From IMG/VR virus record IMGVR_UViG_3300037493_002359, positions 1 to 40,349 of that record: 40,349 nt of DNA. One strand, 5' to 3'. The position numbers and the translations under genes were made by a program. Below, piece by piece: positions 23,866 through 30,271 of this stretch. Numbering within the stretch: position 1 is the first letter of the stretch; every line of letters starts with the position of its first letter. Under the pieces are notes generated by a model that saw nothing but the letters and a program-made list of their open reading frames with translations, did not search any database and was not told where the DNA came from. The stretch comes from a virus.

Positions 23866-23871
23866 TTGACA
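23866..23871 (+). promoter_or_regulatory. TAAGATTGACA motif, N19 before ATG 23891
   Basis: The same TAAGATTGACA follows the spike stop, but ATG 23891 is 19 bases away instead of 14. No start codon lies at 14. Included because the eleven-base core is identical. Confidence 0.5.
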
Positions 23872-23890
23872 TCCCACACGCAATTAAGCC

Positions 23891-24136
23891 ATGGCCACAC
23901 TTTACTCAGACACTCTCGCCGCCGGTGTTACCAGCACCAGCATCACGGTCGTCCAGGGCACGATCGTCGGCATCCAAGCGACGCAGCCGGTGTACGTCCT
24001 TGCCTCGAATGGCGCACTCATTGCGGAGCTGGGCGTGAAGGATGCGGCGAACATCATCCCGACCAACACGCCGATCACGATCAAGGCGAAGGAGCTGAAC
24101 ACCGCATCGAGCGTGATCACTGTCATCGGGCAATAA
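23891..24136 (+). CDS. Small virion-associated protein
   Basis: An 81-residue, mostly beta protein (TSTSITVVQGTIVGIQATQP, PITIKAKELNTASSVITVIG). It follows the spike gene and the TTGACA motif. A similarly placed frame at 23866-24216 is a shadow. Composition (Thr, Val, Ile, Ala rich; few charges) suggests a small capsid or tail surface module. No family recognised. Three bases separate it from the next gene. Confidence 0.5.
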   Translation: MATLYSDTLAAGVTSTSITVVQGTIVGIQATQPVYVLASNGALIAELGVKDAANIIPTNTPITIKAKELNTASSVITVIGQ

Positions 24137-24139
24137 GGC

Positions 24140-24349
24140 ATGACCTCCCGCATCACATCCTTCATTGCGCCGGCGCTCCCGGTGCAGATTCCGGTGGCCT
24201 ACTCGCCCACGGATGAGCTGTTGATGCTGATTGGTGCAGCGACGAGCGGGGGTGCTCCTCCGGCACCAACCTATCACGTTCTTGTGCAGGCTGGCGCTTT
24301 GCACAAGGTGCTCTATCATGGACCGGGAGACCTAGTAGTTTACCAATAA
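24140..24349 (+). CDS. Small hypothetical protein after spike
   Basis: A 69-residue protein with Pro- and Ala-rich beginning (MTSRITSFIAPALPVQIPVAY), a hydrophobic short helix (LLMLIGAATSG) and a C-terminal strand (YHVLVQAGALHKVLYHGPGD). Not recognised. Four bases separate it from the following fibre gene. It belongs to a run of small genes between the spike and the second fibre. Confidence 0.5.
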   Translation: MTSRITSFIAPALPVQIPVAYSPTDELLMLIGAATSGGAPPAPTYHVLVQAGALHKVLYHGPGDLVVYQ

Positions 24350-24353
24350 TTTT

Positions 24354-25232
24354 ATGGCCAATCTCAACCTTTCCGAGTTTACCGAGAAGCTCTTTGTCGC
24401 TGATGCCGATCACACGTTCATCTGGGACACGGCTGCGTCGATCAGCAAGCGGGTGTCGCGGAATTCGTGGTTGTCTGGAACGACTGCCAACTGCCGACTT
24501 GGATTGGCTGACGCAGCCGCGCCAGTAGCGCAAACAATATCAGTGCAGTCAGTAGTGGCTGGCACGAGCAACACGGCAGGTGCAAACCTCAGCATTAACG
24601 GATCGCAGGGGACCGGCACAGGCGCAGGCGGAGCACTGCTCTTGCGCACGGCTCCGGCTGGAAGTTCAGGCACTACACAGAATGCGCTAGTGACTGCGGT
24701 CGCTATTACGTCTGCAGGAAACGTCGGCATCGGGACGACCTCGCCCACGTCGAAGTTGCATGTTGCTCTGAACCCAGCAACCAACTACACCACGGAAAAA
24801 GTCCAATTTGGAAATGTTTTCTTTGGGAATGGAGTAAGCGATTACTCCTTCATGTGGATAGGAGGTATAGCGACACCGCTTACTTTATCTAATTCAAATT
24901 ATGTATTAGGCAGTGACGGAAGCGGAACAATGTTAAATTCCCCTTCCACAAGTGGAATTACTTTTCAGGTGGCTGGGTCTAACAAATGGTCTTTACCAAA
25001 CACGGGGCACCTGCTGGCCGCAGCAGACAACACCTACGACATCGGCGCGAGTGGTGCGAATAGGCCGAGGAATGTTTATGTGGGAACGAATGTAATTTCA
25101 CGCCCTGCGGCTTCAATAACTCCAGCCAACAATGGCGAGTTTGTTGTCGAAGCCACGTCAAACACCACACTCACTTTCAAACTGAAAGGCACTGATGGAA
25201 CGGTCCGTTCGGGCACTATCACCTTGGCTTAA
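24354..25232 (+). CDS. Tail fibre-like protein with GIGTTSP motif
   Basis: A 292-residue fibre. Residues about 120-140 read NVGIGTTSPTSKLHV, a motif widely found in phage fibres and surface beta-proteins. Later LLAAADNTYDIGASGANRPR and NVYVGTN repeat the style of fibre shaft segments. The stretch around 24780-25000 is A/T-richer than the rest, again suggesting exchange of the central part. It may form a second receptor-binding protein or a side fibre. Confidence 0.7.
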   Translation: MANLNLSEFTEKLFVADADHTFIWDTAASISKRVSRNSWLSGTTANCRLGLADAAAPVAQTISVQSVVAGTSNTAGANLSINGSQGTGTGAGGALLLRTAPAGSSGTTQNALVTAVAITSAGNVGIGTTSPTSKLHVALNPATNYTTEKVQFGNVFFGNGVSDYSFMWIGGIATPLTLSNSNYVLGSDGSGTMLNSPSTSGITFQVAGSNKWSLPNTGHLLAAADNTYDIGASGANRPRNVYVGTNVISRPAASITPANNGEFVVEATSNTTLTFKLKGTDGTVRSGTITLA

Positions 25233-25256
25233 TCCATTTACCCACCAAACAAACTC

Positions 25257-25574
25257 ATGCCCATCGAACCAGAACAACCCATCGTCGTCCCCGCCGTTCC
25301 CGAAAAGACTTACACGGAACAGTGGGTCTATAACCTAGTCGTCCACGCGCCCACGCTCACGACCGGCAACGTGCGCATCGAGCTGCTGCCCTACGATCCA
25401 GACACGCAGGAGATCGGACCCGGCACGCTCAACCAGCCGGTCTACACCGATCAGCTCTGGGAAGCCGTCGCTGAGGTGCCCGAGGTGGCCATCGCGTTCC
25501 AAGCCGTCATCGACTGCGTCGCTCCGCTGCGGACGTGGATCGAAGCGCAGGCCGCGCTTCCTCCTGCTGAATAG
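25257..25574 (+). CDS. Hypothetical protein, Pro/Glu-rich start
   Basis: A 105-residue protein: a Pro/Glu-rich beginning (EPEQPIVVPAVPEKT), then strands YNLVVHAPTLTTGNVRIELL and helices AVAEVPEVAIAFQAVIDCVA. Similar small proteins follow fibre genes and can assist assembly, but I do not recognise the family. It is preceded by an A/C-rich leader (CCATTTACCCACCAAACAAA) without SD. Confidence 0.5.
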   Translation: MPIEPEQPIVVPAVPEKTYTEQWVYNLVVHAPTLTTGNVRIELLPYDPDTQEIGPGTLNQPVYTDQLWEAVAEVPEVAIAFQAVIDCVAPLRTWIEAQAALPPAE

Positions 25575-25615
25575 CGGCTTGATTTCCATCCCTCCCTCTT
25601 CATCCTAGGTGCTCT

Positions 25616-25813
25616 ATGGAACCACAAGCCACAATCACGCTGACTGAAAAAGAAGCCGTCGCACTCAGCAACCTCCTCGATGTCGCGGTCAAGGCCGCCG
25701 GTATTCAATCCGCCGCACCAGCCGCGCACCTTCATCAAAAGCTCTTTGATGCGTGCTCGATCTTCCGCAAGGAAGAAGCCGCACCACTAGTTGATGCTGA
25801 GGTGGTCGGCTAG
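25616..25813 (+). CDS. Hypothetical protein, last of late block
   Basis: A 65-residue helical protein (LTEKEAVALSNLLDVAVKAAG, quoted as EAVALSNLLDVAVKAAG). It closes the structural block about 50 bases before a terminator. Charged ends and one amphipathic helix are visible. Not recognised. Confidence 0.5.
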   Translation: MEPQATITLTEKEAVALSNLLDVAVKAAGIQSAAPAAHLHQKLFDACSIFRKEEAAPLVDAEVVG

Positions 25814-25863
25814 GTAACCATCCTTCCACTCGGAGGTCGGGGGGACCAGAACCGGGTGAAGCG

Positions 25864-25900
25864 ACCCGCATTCCTGTAAAAAGGGGATGCGGGTTTTTTT
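25864..25900 (+). terminator. Rho-independent terminator at the end of late genes
   Basis: The stem ACCCGCAT (25864-25871) pairs with ATGCGGGT (25887-25894), extended by T-G and C-G pairs to about 11 bp, and is followed by a T7 run ending at 25900. It closes the structural and fibre block before the small-gene block begins. Confidence 0.9.
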
Positions 25901-25956
25901 ATGTGATGTGATGTTTTTTTGTTGACTATGTGTGCAAACCGCCCACAAATGACCAC

Positions 25957-26094
25957 ATGCAGATCGACACATTCATCACCCTGCGCGTCACAGCGGAGCT
26001 TCGCGAGCAGCTTAAGGCTGCTGCCAAGCAAGCCGACATGCCCATGAGCGTCTTCCTCAGAATCCTTCTTACCCGTATTGTAAAACAGAAATGA
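25957..26094 (+). CDS. Ribbon-helix-helix DNA-binding protein (45 residues)
   Basis: A short gene beginning MQIDTFITLRVTAELREQLK and ending FLRILLTRIVKQK. The fold reads as one N-terminal beta strand (TFITLRV), a helix (AELREQLKAAAKQAD), a turn with MPMS, and a second helix (VFLRILLTRIVKQ): a minimal Arc/CopG-type ribbon-helix-helix. It stands first after the terminator, so it could autoregulate this block. TTGACT (25922) and a poor ACAAAT (25945) form a possible weak promoter with 17-base spacing. The stop overlaps the next start (ATGA). Confidence 0.75.
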   Translation: MQIDTFITLRVTAELREQLKAAAKQADMPMSVFLRILLTRIVKQK

Positions 26095-26297
26095 AACCAC
26101 AGCCGACACGAGACATGACGGCGGTCTACGCAGCCGCCGCATCACGCCGCCGCCGAATGCTGCGTGACGCCAAGAGCGAAGCCGCATCCTGGTATCGCGA
26201 TAACCCGGACGACGGGCCGGGTGGGTGCGTGTGCATCCTGTTTATTACGATCGTGGCAATCGTCGTCTACAGCGCGCTTTTCTTCTGCTGGATATGA
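26091..26297 (+). CDS. Small membrane protein with basic N-terminus
   Basis: A 68-residue protein, starting within the stop of the RHH gene. The first 30 residues are basic (AAASRRRRMLRDAKSEAA), and the C-terminus is one hydrophobic segment (VCILFITIVAIVVYSALFF), a likely membrane anchor. The type is a small tail-anchored membrane protein. No function recognised. Confidence 0.55.
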   Translation: MKPQPTRDMTAVYAAAASRRRRMLRDAKSEAASWYRDNPDDGPGGCVCILFITIVAIVVYSALFFCWI

Positions 26298-26470
26298 GCT
26301 GGTACGAGAACAAAACCTACAAGGTGGTCATTCTCACGATGACCGGTCGCATCCTTACCAAGCAATACAAAGCGATCAACAGCGGCTCCGCACGCAAGAA
26401 GGCGCTCATGCCGAACGATGTTGAAAGAATTTTAGCAGTCGAAGAAATACACGAACCCCAACCAAAATGA
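26294..26470 (+). CDS. 58-residue module protein A
   Basis: A 58-residue protein from ATG 26294, overlapping the previous stop. The sequence (YKVVILTMTGRILTKQYKAI, then a basic helix) is related to both halves of the next protein: an aromatic-x-V strand, a G-x-I turn, a strand, a helix with R/K, and closing RILAVEEI. The three copies look like one small duplicated alpha/beta module. Function unknown. Confidence 0.6.
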   Translation: MSWYENKTYKVVILTMTGRILTKQYKAINSGSARKKALMPNDVERILAVEEIHEPQPK

Positions 26471-26820
26471 AGCACTATCAAGCAAGAGTACAAACTGAGA
26501 GCGGCGCCGTCATTAACCTAACGGTCAAAGCACTCGACGAGCGGCTGGCGGTCGCAGCAGTCAAACGCAAGGACAGCATTTTTCGCGTGATCTCGATCAC
26601 GGAGACGGAGGCGCCGGCGAGCATGGCTGCTGCAAACAAACGGTTCTGGGTTGTGGCGGCCAAGAACATGGCAGGCGATACAATCGAGATCTTTGTATCT
26701 GCCAACTCGCAGAGCAATGTGCGCAACAAGATGGAGATGCACAGCCAGTGTGCGCACATCGTTCGGATTACGGAGACCTGCGAGAGCGATTGGCTCAAGC
26801 GCAAGAATACAAAATCATGA
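26467..26820 (+). CDS. Two-module protein (tandem copies of module A)
   Basis: A 117-residue protein with two internal repeats. Copy 1 is about residues 3-48 (YQARVQTESGAVINLTVKAL ... VISITET), copy 2 about 59-105 (FWVVAAKNMAGDTIEIFVSA ... HIVRITET). Both align with the preceding 58-residue protein. Duplication to a dimeric form may double a binding surface. No catalytic residues are visible. Confidence 0.6.
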   Translation: MKHYQARVQTESGAVINLTVKALDERLAVAAVKRKDSIFRVISITETEAPASMAAANKRFWVVAAKNMAGDTIEIFVSANSQSNVRNKMEMHSQCAHIVRITETCESDWLKRKNTKS

Positions 26821-26969
26821 GAAATCCTGTAAGCGGTGAGAGCAGCGCCAGAGGTTGCTTCAGCCTCATATTGCGTTTGACCGGGCAGACGTGGCAATCC
26901 GCCGCCCCGGAACTTTGGGAACGCTTGGAATCTGGCGTGGCTGGGCGTGGCGGGGCAGGGCCAGGCTAG
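26817..26969 (+). CDS. Possible 50-residue ORF running into repeat array 1
   Basis: ATG 26817 overlaps the upstream stop (ATGA), giving MRNPVSGESSARGCFSLILR and then GLY/ARG/ALA residues dictated by the GGCNN array, ending at TAG inside the array. The coupling is suggestive, but the last 12 residues are low complexity. A leader-peptide role is possible. Weak support. Confidence 0.25.
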   Translation: MRNPVSGESSARGCFSLILRLTGQTWQSAAPELWERLESGVAGRGGAGPG

Positions 26970-27035
26970 GCTTGGCAAGGCAAGGCGTGGCATGGAATAT
27001 GGCGGGGCAAGGCGCGGCTCGGCGCGGCACGGAAC
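26934..27035 (+). repeat. GGCNN period-5 array 1
   Basis: GGC stands at every fifth base from 26934 to 26989 (12 units), then GGAATAT gives a two-base phase break, and six more units follow from 27001 to 27026, with a closing GGAAC at 27031 and then TTGGGCTGG. The NN dinucleotides are different in nearly every unit, so it is not a simple satellite. It lies in an intergenic position and is followed by an A/C-rich leader. Similar design at 28275. Confidence 0.9.
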
Positions 27036-27110
27036 TTGGGCTGGCGTCACAACCAGCAAACACAAAACACACACGGAACAAGGAACACAACACAACACAA
27101 CACTAGACAC

Positions 27111-27779
27111 ATGTACCAGAAAAACTACGCAGTCACACTAACAGGAGCAACTGACCTCCTAATGCACAGAGACAACATCGACTTCGGGGCCAAGACCCGC
27201 GCATGGCAGAAAGATCCTGCCAACAAAAAGATGTCGGTGGCCGGAGACGACCGCTCGCCAGCGTGGAGCTGGTTATCGTGTCTCTACACAGCCGGCGGTC
27301 AGGTAGTCATCGACAGCGACAACATCATGTCGATGCTGCGCGACGGCGGAAAGAAGTGCTCGGCGCCTACTGGCCGGGGCTCAATGAAAGCGCAGACGCA
27401 ATCAGGCATCATCTGCAATGAGATCGGATGGCCGATCACCCTGGCCGATGGGCGCAACATCGACAGCAACGCGCTACTTGCGATGGTGAAGGAGAGCGAG
27501 TTTGAAGAGCACGAGAAGGCGGCGCAGGAAGCGGGATTCGTTCTGTTCGTGAAGCGTGCGCGGGTCGGCACATCCAAACACGTCCGCGTTCGTCCGCGCT
27601 TCTCGAACTGGTCGGCCAGCGGAACGCTCACGGTGGTCGATCCAAGTATCACACTTGAGATGCTCCAGCACATCCTGACCTTCGCGGGCTGCTTTTGCGG
27701 TGTGGGCGATTGGCGACCATCGTCACCGACACCCGGTCAATTCGGTCGGTTCACTGCAACCATCACAAAGCTCCCTTAA
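27111..27779 (+). CDS. Hypothetical protein, conserved GDWRPSSP type
   Basis: A 222-residue protein from ATG 27111. The frame is open upstream to 27036 but only through the array and leader, so the later ATG after CACTAGACAC is used. Motifs: YAVTLTGATDLLMHRDNIDF, SWLSCLYTAGGQVVIDSDN, LFVKRARVGTSKHVRVRPRF, and a closing GDWRPSSPTPGQFGRFTATI. The last piece recalls a glycine-rich loop, vaguely RAMP-like. I do not recognise a characterised family. The A/C-rich leader upstream (27061-27110) has no SD. Confidence 0.65.
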   Translation: MYQKNYAVTLTGATDLLMHRDNIDFGAKTRAWQKDPANKKMSVAGDDRSPAWSWLSCLYTAGGQVVIDSDNIMSMLRDGGKKCSAPTGRGSMKAQTQSGIICNEIGWPITLADGRNIDSNALLAMVKESEFEEHEKAAQEAGFVLFVKRARVGTSKHVRVRPRFSNWSASGTLTVVDPSITLEMLQHILTFAGCFCGVGDWRPSSPTPGQFGRFTATITKLP

Positions 27780-28219
27780 TGATTACGACCATGACACTCG
27801 TCACAGGCATTCCCACCAAGATCGACGTCAACAAGCTGATGGAGGCAATCAAGCCACTAGAGGAGGGAGACCTATTCTCTTATGACACAATCGCGCAGAC
27901 CATCGGTGTTGACCGCACCAGCAAACGCTTCCAGTCGGTCATGGGTGCATTCCGCAACCGGCTGATGCGCGAGCGCAACATCTACCTCGTCTGCGAACCA
28001 CGCGAAGGATACCGCTTAGCCGATCCGGATCGACGGATTACGGTGGCCGCCAACAAGGTCACCTATGGTAAGCGCATGATTTTCCGGGCAAGCAGTCTGG
28101 CAATGACAACGGACACCAACCGCCTGACCGGAGACAACCGCAAGCTGCAACAGCATCTGGCAACGCTACCAGTGCGCATGAAGCTGGCCGCATTGACCGC
28201 ACCAAAGGAGATCGACTAA
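27779..28219 (+). CDS. Possible winged-helix DNA-binding protein
   Basis: A 146-residue protein; ATG 27779 overlaps the previous stop (TAATG). Residues about 25-75 (FSYDTIAQTIGVDRTSKRF, MGAFRNRLMRERNIYLVCEP) look like a winged HTH with a wing (EGYRLADPDRR). The basic C-terminus (RKLQQHLATLPVRMKLAA) may bind nucleic acid. A regulatory role is likely but not proven. The longer frame from 27695 lies inside the upstream gene. Confidence 0.55.
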   Translation: MITTMTLVTGIPTKIDVNKLMEAIKPLEEGDLFSYDTIAQTIGVDRTSKRFQSVMGAFRNRLMRERNIYLVCEPREGYRLADPDRRITVAANKVTYGKRMIFRASSLAMTTDTNRLTGDNRKLQQHLATLPVRMKLAALTAPKEID

Positions 28220-28274
28220 GATGACAAACCCGGAGGCATTATTCGGAGTGGTGCCTTTCGGGCGCGTGGATTTT

Positions 28275-28397
28275 GGCTGGGCGGGGCGCGGCGCGGCATG
28301 GCTCGGCCGGGCTAGGCACGAGCGAGGCAAGGAATATGGCACGGCCCGGCGCGGCGTGGCGTGGCAAGGCAGGGCCCGTCGAGGCAGGGCATGGAAC
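28275..28397 (+). repeat. GGCNN period-5 array 2
   Basis: GGC stands every five bases from 28275 to 28315 (nine units); after a GAG variant and a one-base slip comes GGC 28326, then GGAATAT gives the same phase break as in array 1. Eight units run from 28338 to 28373, followed by a GTC variant, two more units, and a closing GGAAC at 28393 with AAGGGCGGG. The internal and terminal landmarks are the same as in array 1, while the NN positions differ. Confidence 0.9.
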
Positions 28398-28446
28398 AAG
28401 GGCGGGCACATCCGCAAGAACAACAAACCAACAACAACACAACCGT

Positions 28447-28689
28447 ATGACCAAAAAAGATTGGCAACCATTTGAAACTGCTCCCAAAGAGATAAACACC
28501 GTCGTCTTGGCTACTTGGGGCACCCGCAATTTTGTGGGTGGATACATCACTATCGCTAAAAACGAGTCAGGATGGGAAGACACTCTGGACCGCACCAGAC
28601 AGTTTAACGAAGTTGGAAAAAACATTAAGGATAATGGTTATTGGCTTTTGCAATGGACACCAATCGCCAAAATTTTTATTTGGTCATGA
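28447..28689 (+). CDS. DUF551-like protein 1
   Basis: An 80-residue protein from ATG 28447, after array 2 and an A/C-rich leader. The opening MTKKDWQPFETAPKEINTVVL fits the DUF551 pattern W-P-x-x-TAP, and the end is a YWLLQWTPIA strand. It has two paralogues at 31459 and 32557. The stop overlaps the next start (ATGA). Function of the family is unknown. Confidence 0.7.
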   Translation: MTKKDWQPFETAPKEINTVVLATWGTRNFVGGYITIAKNESGWEDTLDRTRQFNEVGKNIKDNGYWLLQWTPIAKIFIWS

Positions 28690-29318
28690 TTGTAATGCCT
28701 TCAAACAACACGGGATTTGCCGCCGGATTTCTTTTTGGAAAGCATCCGGGACGACTTGGCCACTTGCACTCTGTGGAATCACCACGCGAACCAGTCCAAG
28801 GAATTCCTTGGGCTATGGACAACGGTGTTTTTGGTGCATGGTCTTCTGGTAAGCAATGGAGCGAGGAGCCGTTGTATCGCTACCTCGACGATTACGCTGC
28901 ATGGAAACCGCTGTGGGTCGTTGTGCCTGACTGGGTGGGTGACAGAGACGAGACACTGCGTCGATGGGATCAGCACGCGCCGGCGCTACAGTCTTTCGGC
29001 GTGCCACTCGCGATGGCAGTGCAAGACGGGATGACTCCCCCCGACGTGCCGAAAGAATGTTCTGTGCTGTTTGTGGGAGGCTCCACTTCGTGGAAATGGC
29101 GCAGTCTACCCATGTGGACATCCTCATTTCCTCGTGTTCATGTGGGACGAGTTAATTCCATCCGCTTACTGTTGATAGCGGAAAACGCTGGGGCCGAGTC
29201 TTGCGATGGGACCGGTTGGTTTAGAGATCCAAGACGCACGGCAGAACTAGCCAGCTACCTTTCGCACGATCACAACCACCCTGACCTATGGAATGCCCCG
29301 ATTGCGAATACGAAATGA
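28686..29318 (+). CDS. DpdA-like DNA base-exchange enzyme (TGT superfamily)
   Basis: A 210-residue protein from ATG 28686. Diagnostic pieces in order: FLFGKHPGRLGHL, IPWAMDNGVFGAW (D45), VPDWVGDRD, MAVQDG (112-115), FVGGSTSWKW (131-), VHVGRVNSIRL (151-), and AESCDGTGWFRD (candidate nucleophile D174). These recall the tRNA-guanine transglycosylase fold used by phage DpdA enzymes to insert 7-deazaguanines in DNA. No preQ0 synthesis genes (FolE/QueD/E/C-like) are seen here, so the precursor would come from the host. Substrate is unproven. Confidence 0.75.
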   Translation: MIVMPSNNTGFAAGFLFGKHPGRLGHLHSVESPREPVQGIPWAMDNGVFGAWSSGKQWSEEPLYRYLDDYAAWKPLWVVVPDWVGDRDETLRRWDQHAPALQSFGVPLAMAVQDGMTPPDVPKECSVLFVGGSTSWKWRSLPMWTSSFPRVHVGRVNSIRLLLIAENAGAESCDGTGWFRDPRRTAELASYLSHDHNHPDLWNAPIANTK

Positions 29319-29506
29319 ACGAACCGACGTCCGACTTCTGGGGCTATTGCTGCGCCGAGTGCGGACATTTTCAACCACTTTATGAACATATACGAAACTG
29401 CCCACCAAGCTGCATGTCCGAACGGGGATTTGATGGATACCTACAAGATCACGATCCGCTCACAATCCACCATCATGGCGGAGGAGATTCTGCGGACATT
29501 GAATGA
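29288..29506 (+). CDS. Zinc-ribbon-like mini-protein
   Basis: A 72-residue protein: MECPDCEYEMNEPTSDFWGY, then CAECGHFQP and NCPPSC. Two CxxC pairs (CPDC, CAEC) suggest a zinc ribbon. It overlaps the end of the DpdA-like gene by 31 bases and overlaps the next gene in another frame, so its C-terminal third may not be functional. Reasonable, not certain. Confidence 0.5.
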   Translation: MECPDCEYEMNEPTSDFWGYCCAECGHFQPLYEHIRNCPPSCMSERGFDGYLQDHDPLTIHHHGGGDSADIE

Positions 29507-29624
29507 AACACCGCCAGAAATTTATCAAGAGAGTTTAGCGACTTTCCTGCGTGCTAAACTTGGCGCAGAAGTCACCGTCGAAGGGTGGCACCACGGCATT
29601 AAAATTACCAGCATTAGACTTTAA
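29433..29624 (+). CDS. Small hypothetical protein
   Basis: A 63-residue protein from ATG 29433; a longer start at 29382 would add 17 residues and overlap the zinc-ribbon gene more. MDTYKITIRSQSTIMAEEIL, then helices and WHHGIKITSIRL. The beta-alpha pattern resembles a small ACT/ferredoxin-like module. No function recognised. Confidence 0.5.
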   Translation: MDTYKITIRSQSTIMAEEILRTLNETPPEIYQESLATFLRAKLGAEVTVEGWHHGIKITSIRL

Positions 29625-29631
29625 CAACACA

Positions 29632-29850
29632 ATGGAGACAAAACACAGCAAAGCGCTGCTGGCCTACGCAGGCCAGCTCTACGACGCATACATGACCGGA
29701 TGCGGCGGCATCGACTGGCTCGACAAGCCACTGCCTTCCTGGTCGGATTACGTCTGCAATCCGAACAATAAACGCAGGGTCGAAGCGTGGGTCGATGTGG
29801 CTCGGGTAGCCATCAAGATCGAGACGGAGGTGCGAGACGGGCAGCTATGA
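29632..29850 (+). CDS. Small hypothetical protein, Tyr/Trp-rich
   Basis: A 72-residue protein from ATG 29632 after the leader TTTAACAACACA. KALLAYAGQLYDAYMTGCGG, SWSDYVCNPNNKRRVEAWVD. Helical, not recognised. Coupled to the next gene by four bases. Confidence 0.5.
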   Translation: METKHSKALLAYAGQLYDAYMTGCGGIDWLDKPLPSWSDYVCNPNNKRRVEAWVDVARVAIKIETEVRDGQL

Positions 29851-30035
29851 GCACGGACAAACCAAACCCGAGATGTTGCAGCGAGTGCGTGCATTACCGT
29901 GGGTCTTTGATTCCTGACCGGGGAGAATGTTGGGCTCCGACTCCGTGGTGGCTTAATGTATCCGATCTGGACAGTATAATCCATCTACCAGAAACGCTGG
30001 CCCATAATTGCCCCTGCTTTACCCCCAAACCCTGA
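29847..30035 (+). CDS. Cysteine-rich mini-protein 1
   Basis: A 62-residue protein from ATG 29847. CCSECVHYRGSLIPDRGECW, then HNCPCF near the end: a C-x-x-C-x-H/Y ... G-x-C-W ... H-x-C-x-x-F pattern, likely to bind one zinc. The protein at 31731 has the same frame (CMTCDHWHP ... GWCTKWD ... HFTCVEHVP), so they are paralogues or share a fold. Function unknown. Confidence 0.55.
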   Translation: MSTDKPNPRCCSECVHYRGSLIPDRGECWAPTPWWLNVSDLDSIIHLPETLAHNCPCFTPKP

Positions 30036-30037
30036 CT

Positions 30038-30271
30038 ATGGGAACCTACTACACAAAAGACGAGCACGGAAAGGTCAACGGCATCATGACCGTTGCCAAC
30101 GTCTACAAGTTCAAGGGTTTCACTTTTGAGTACAGCGATTTCCTTGGGCCGCTCAAGGTGAATAAAAACTTTGAACCGGCTGCCGCGATGGGGCGGAAGT
30201 TTTACAAGGTTTACCGGGAGTGGAACAAGCTTACCACGGAAGAGAAGGCATCAACGCAGATATTCGGATGA
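30038..30271 (+). CDS. Small hypothetical protein
   Basis: A 77-residue protein starting MGTYYTKDEHGKVNGIMTVA, with beta hairpins (FKGFTFEYSDFLGPLKV) and a C-terminal helix with basic residues (GRKFYKVYREWNKL). Single soluble domain. Not recognised. Overlaps the next gene by four bases. Confidence 0.5.
   Translation: MGTYYTKDEHGKVNGIMTVANVYKFKGFTFEYSDFLGPLKVNKNFEPAAAMGRKFYKVYREWNKLTTEEKASTQIFG

Noticed and set aside
23866-24216. 116-residue His/Gly/Arg-rich ORF after the spike
   Set aside because: A frame shadow of the 23891-24136 gene, with unnatural composition.
26478-27110. Long minus-strand ORF (210 residues) over array 1
   Set aside because: It is Pro/Ala/Arg/Cys low complexity caused by the GGCNN array and is antisense to convincing plus-strand genes.
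26934-28397. CRISPR array
   Set aside because: Units are five bases with variable dinucleotides; no 25-40 base repeats with spacers and no cas genes.
28221-28475. Plus-strand ORF of 84 residues through array 2
   Set aside because: Its Gly/Arg/Ala content is dictated by the array and the reading is not shared with array 1 beyond a few codons; the DUF551-like start at 28447 is in another frame and better.
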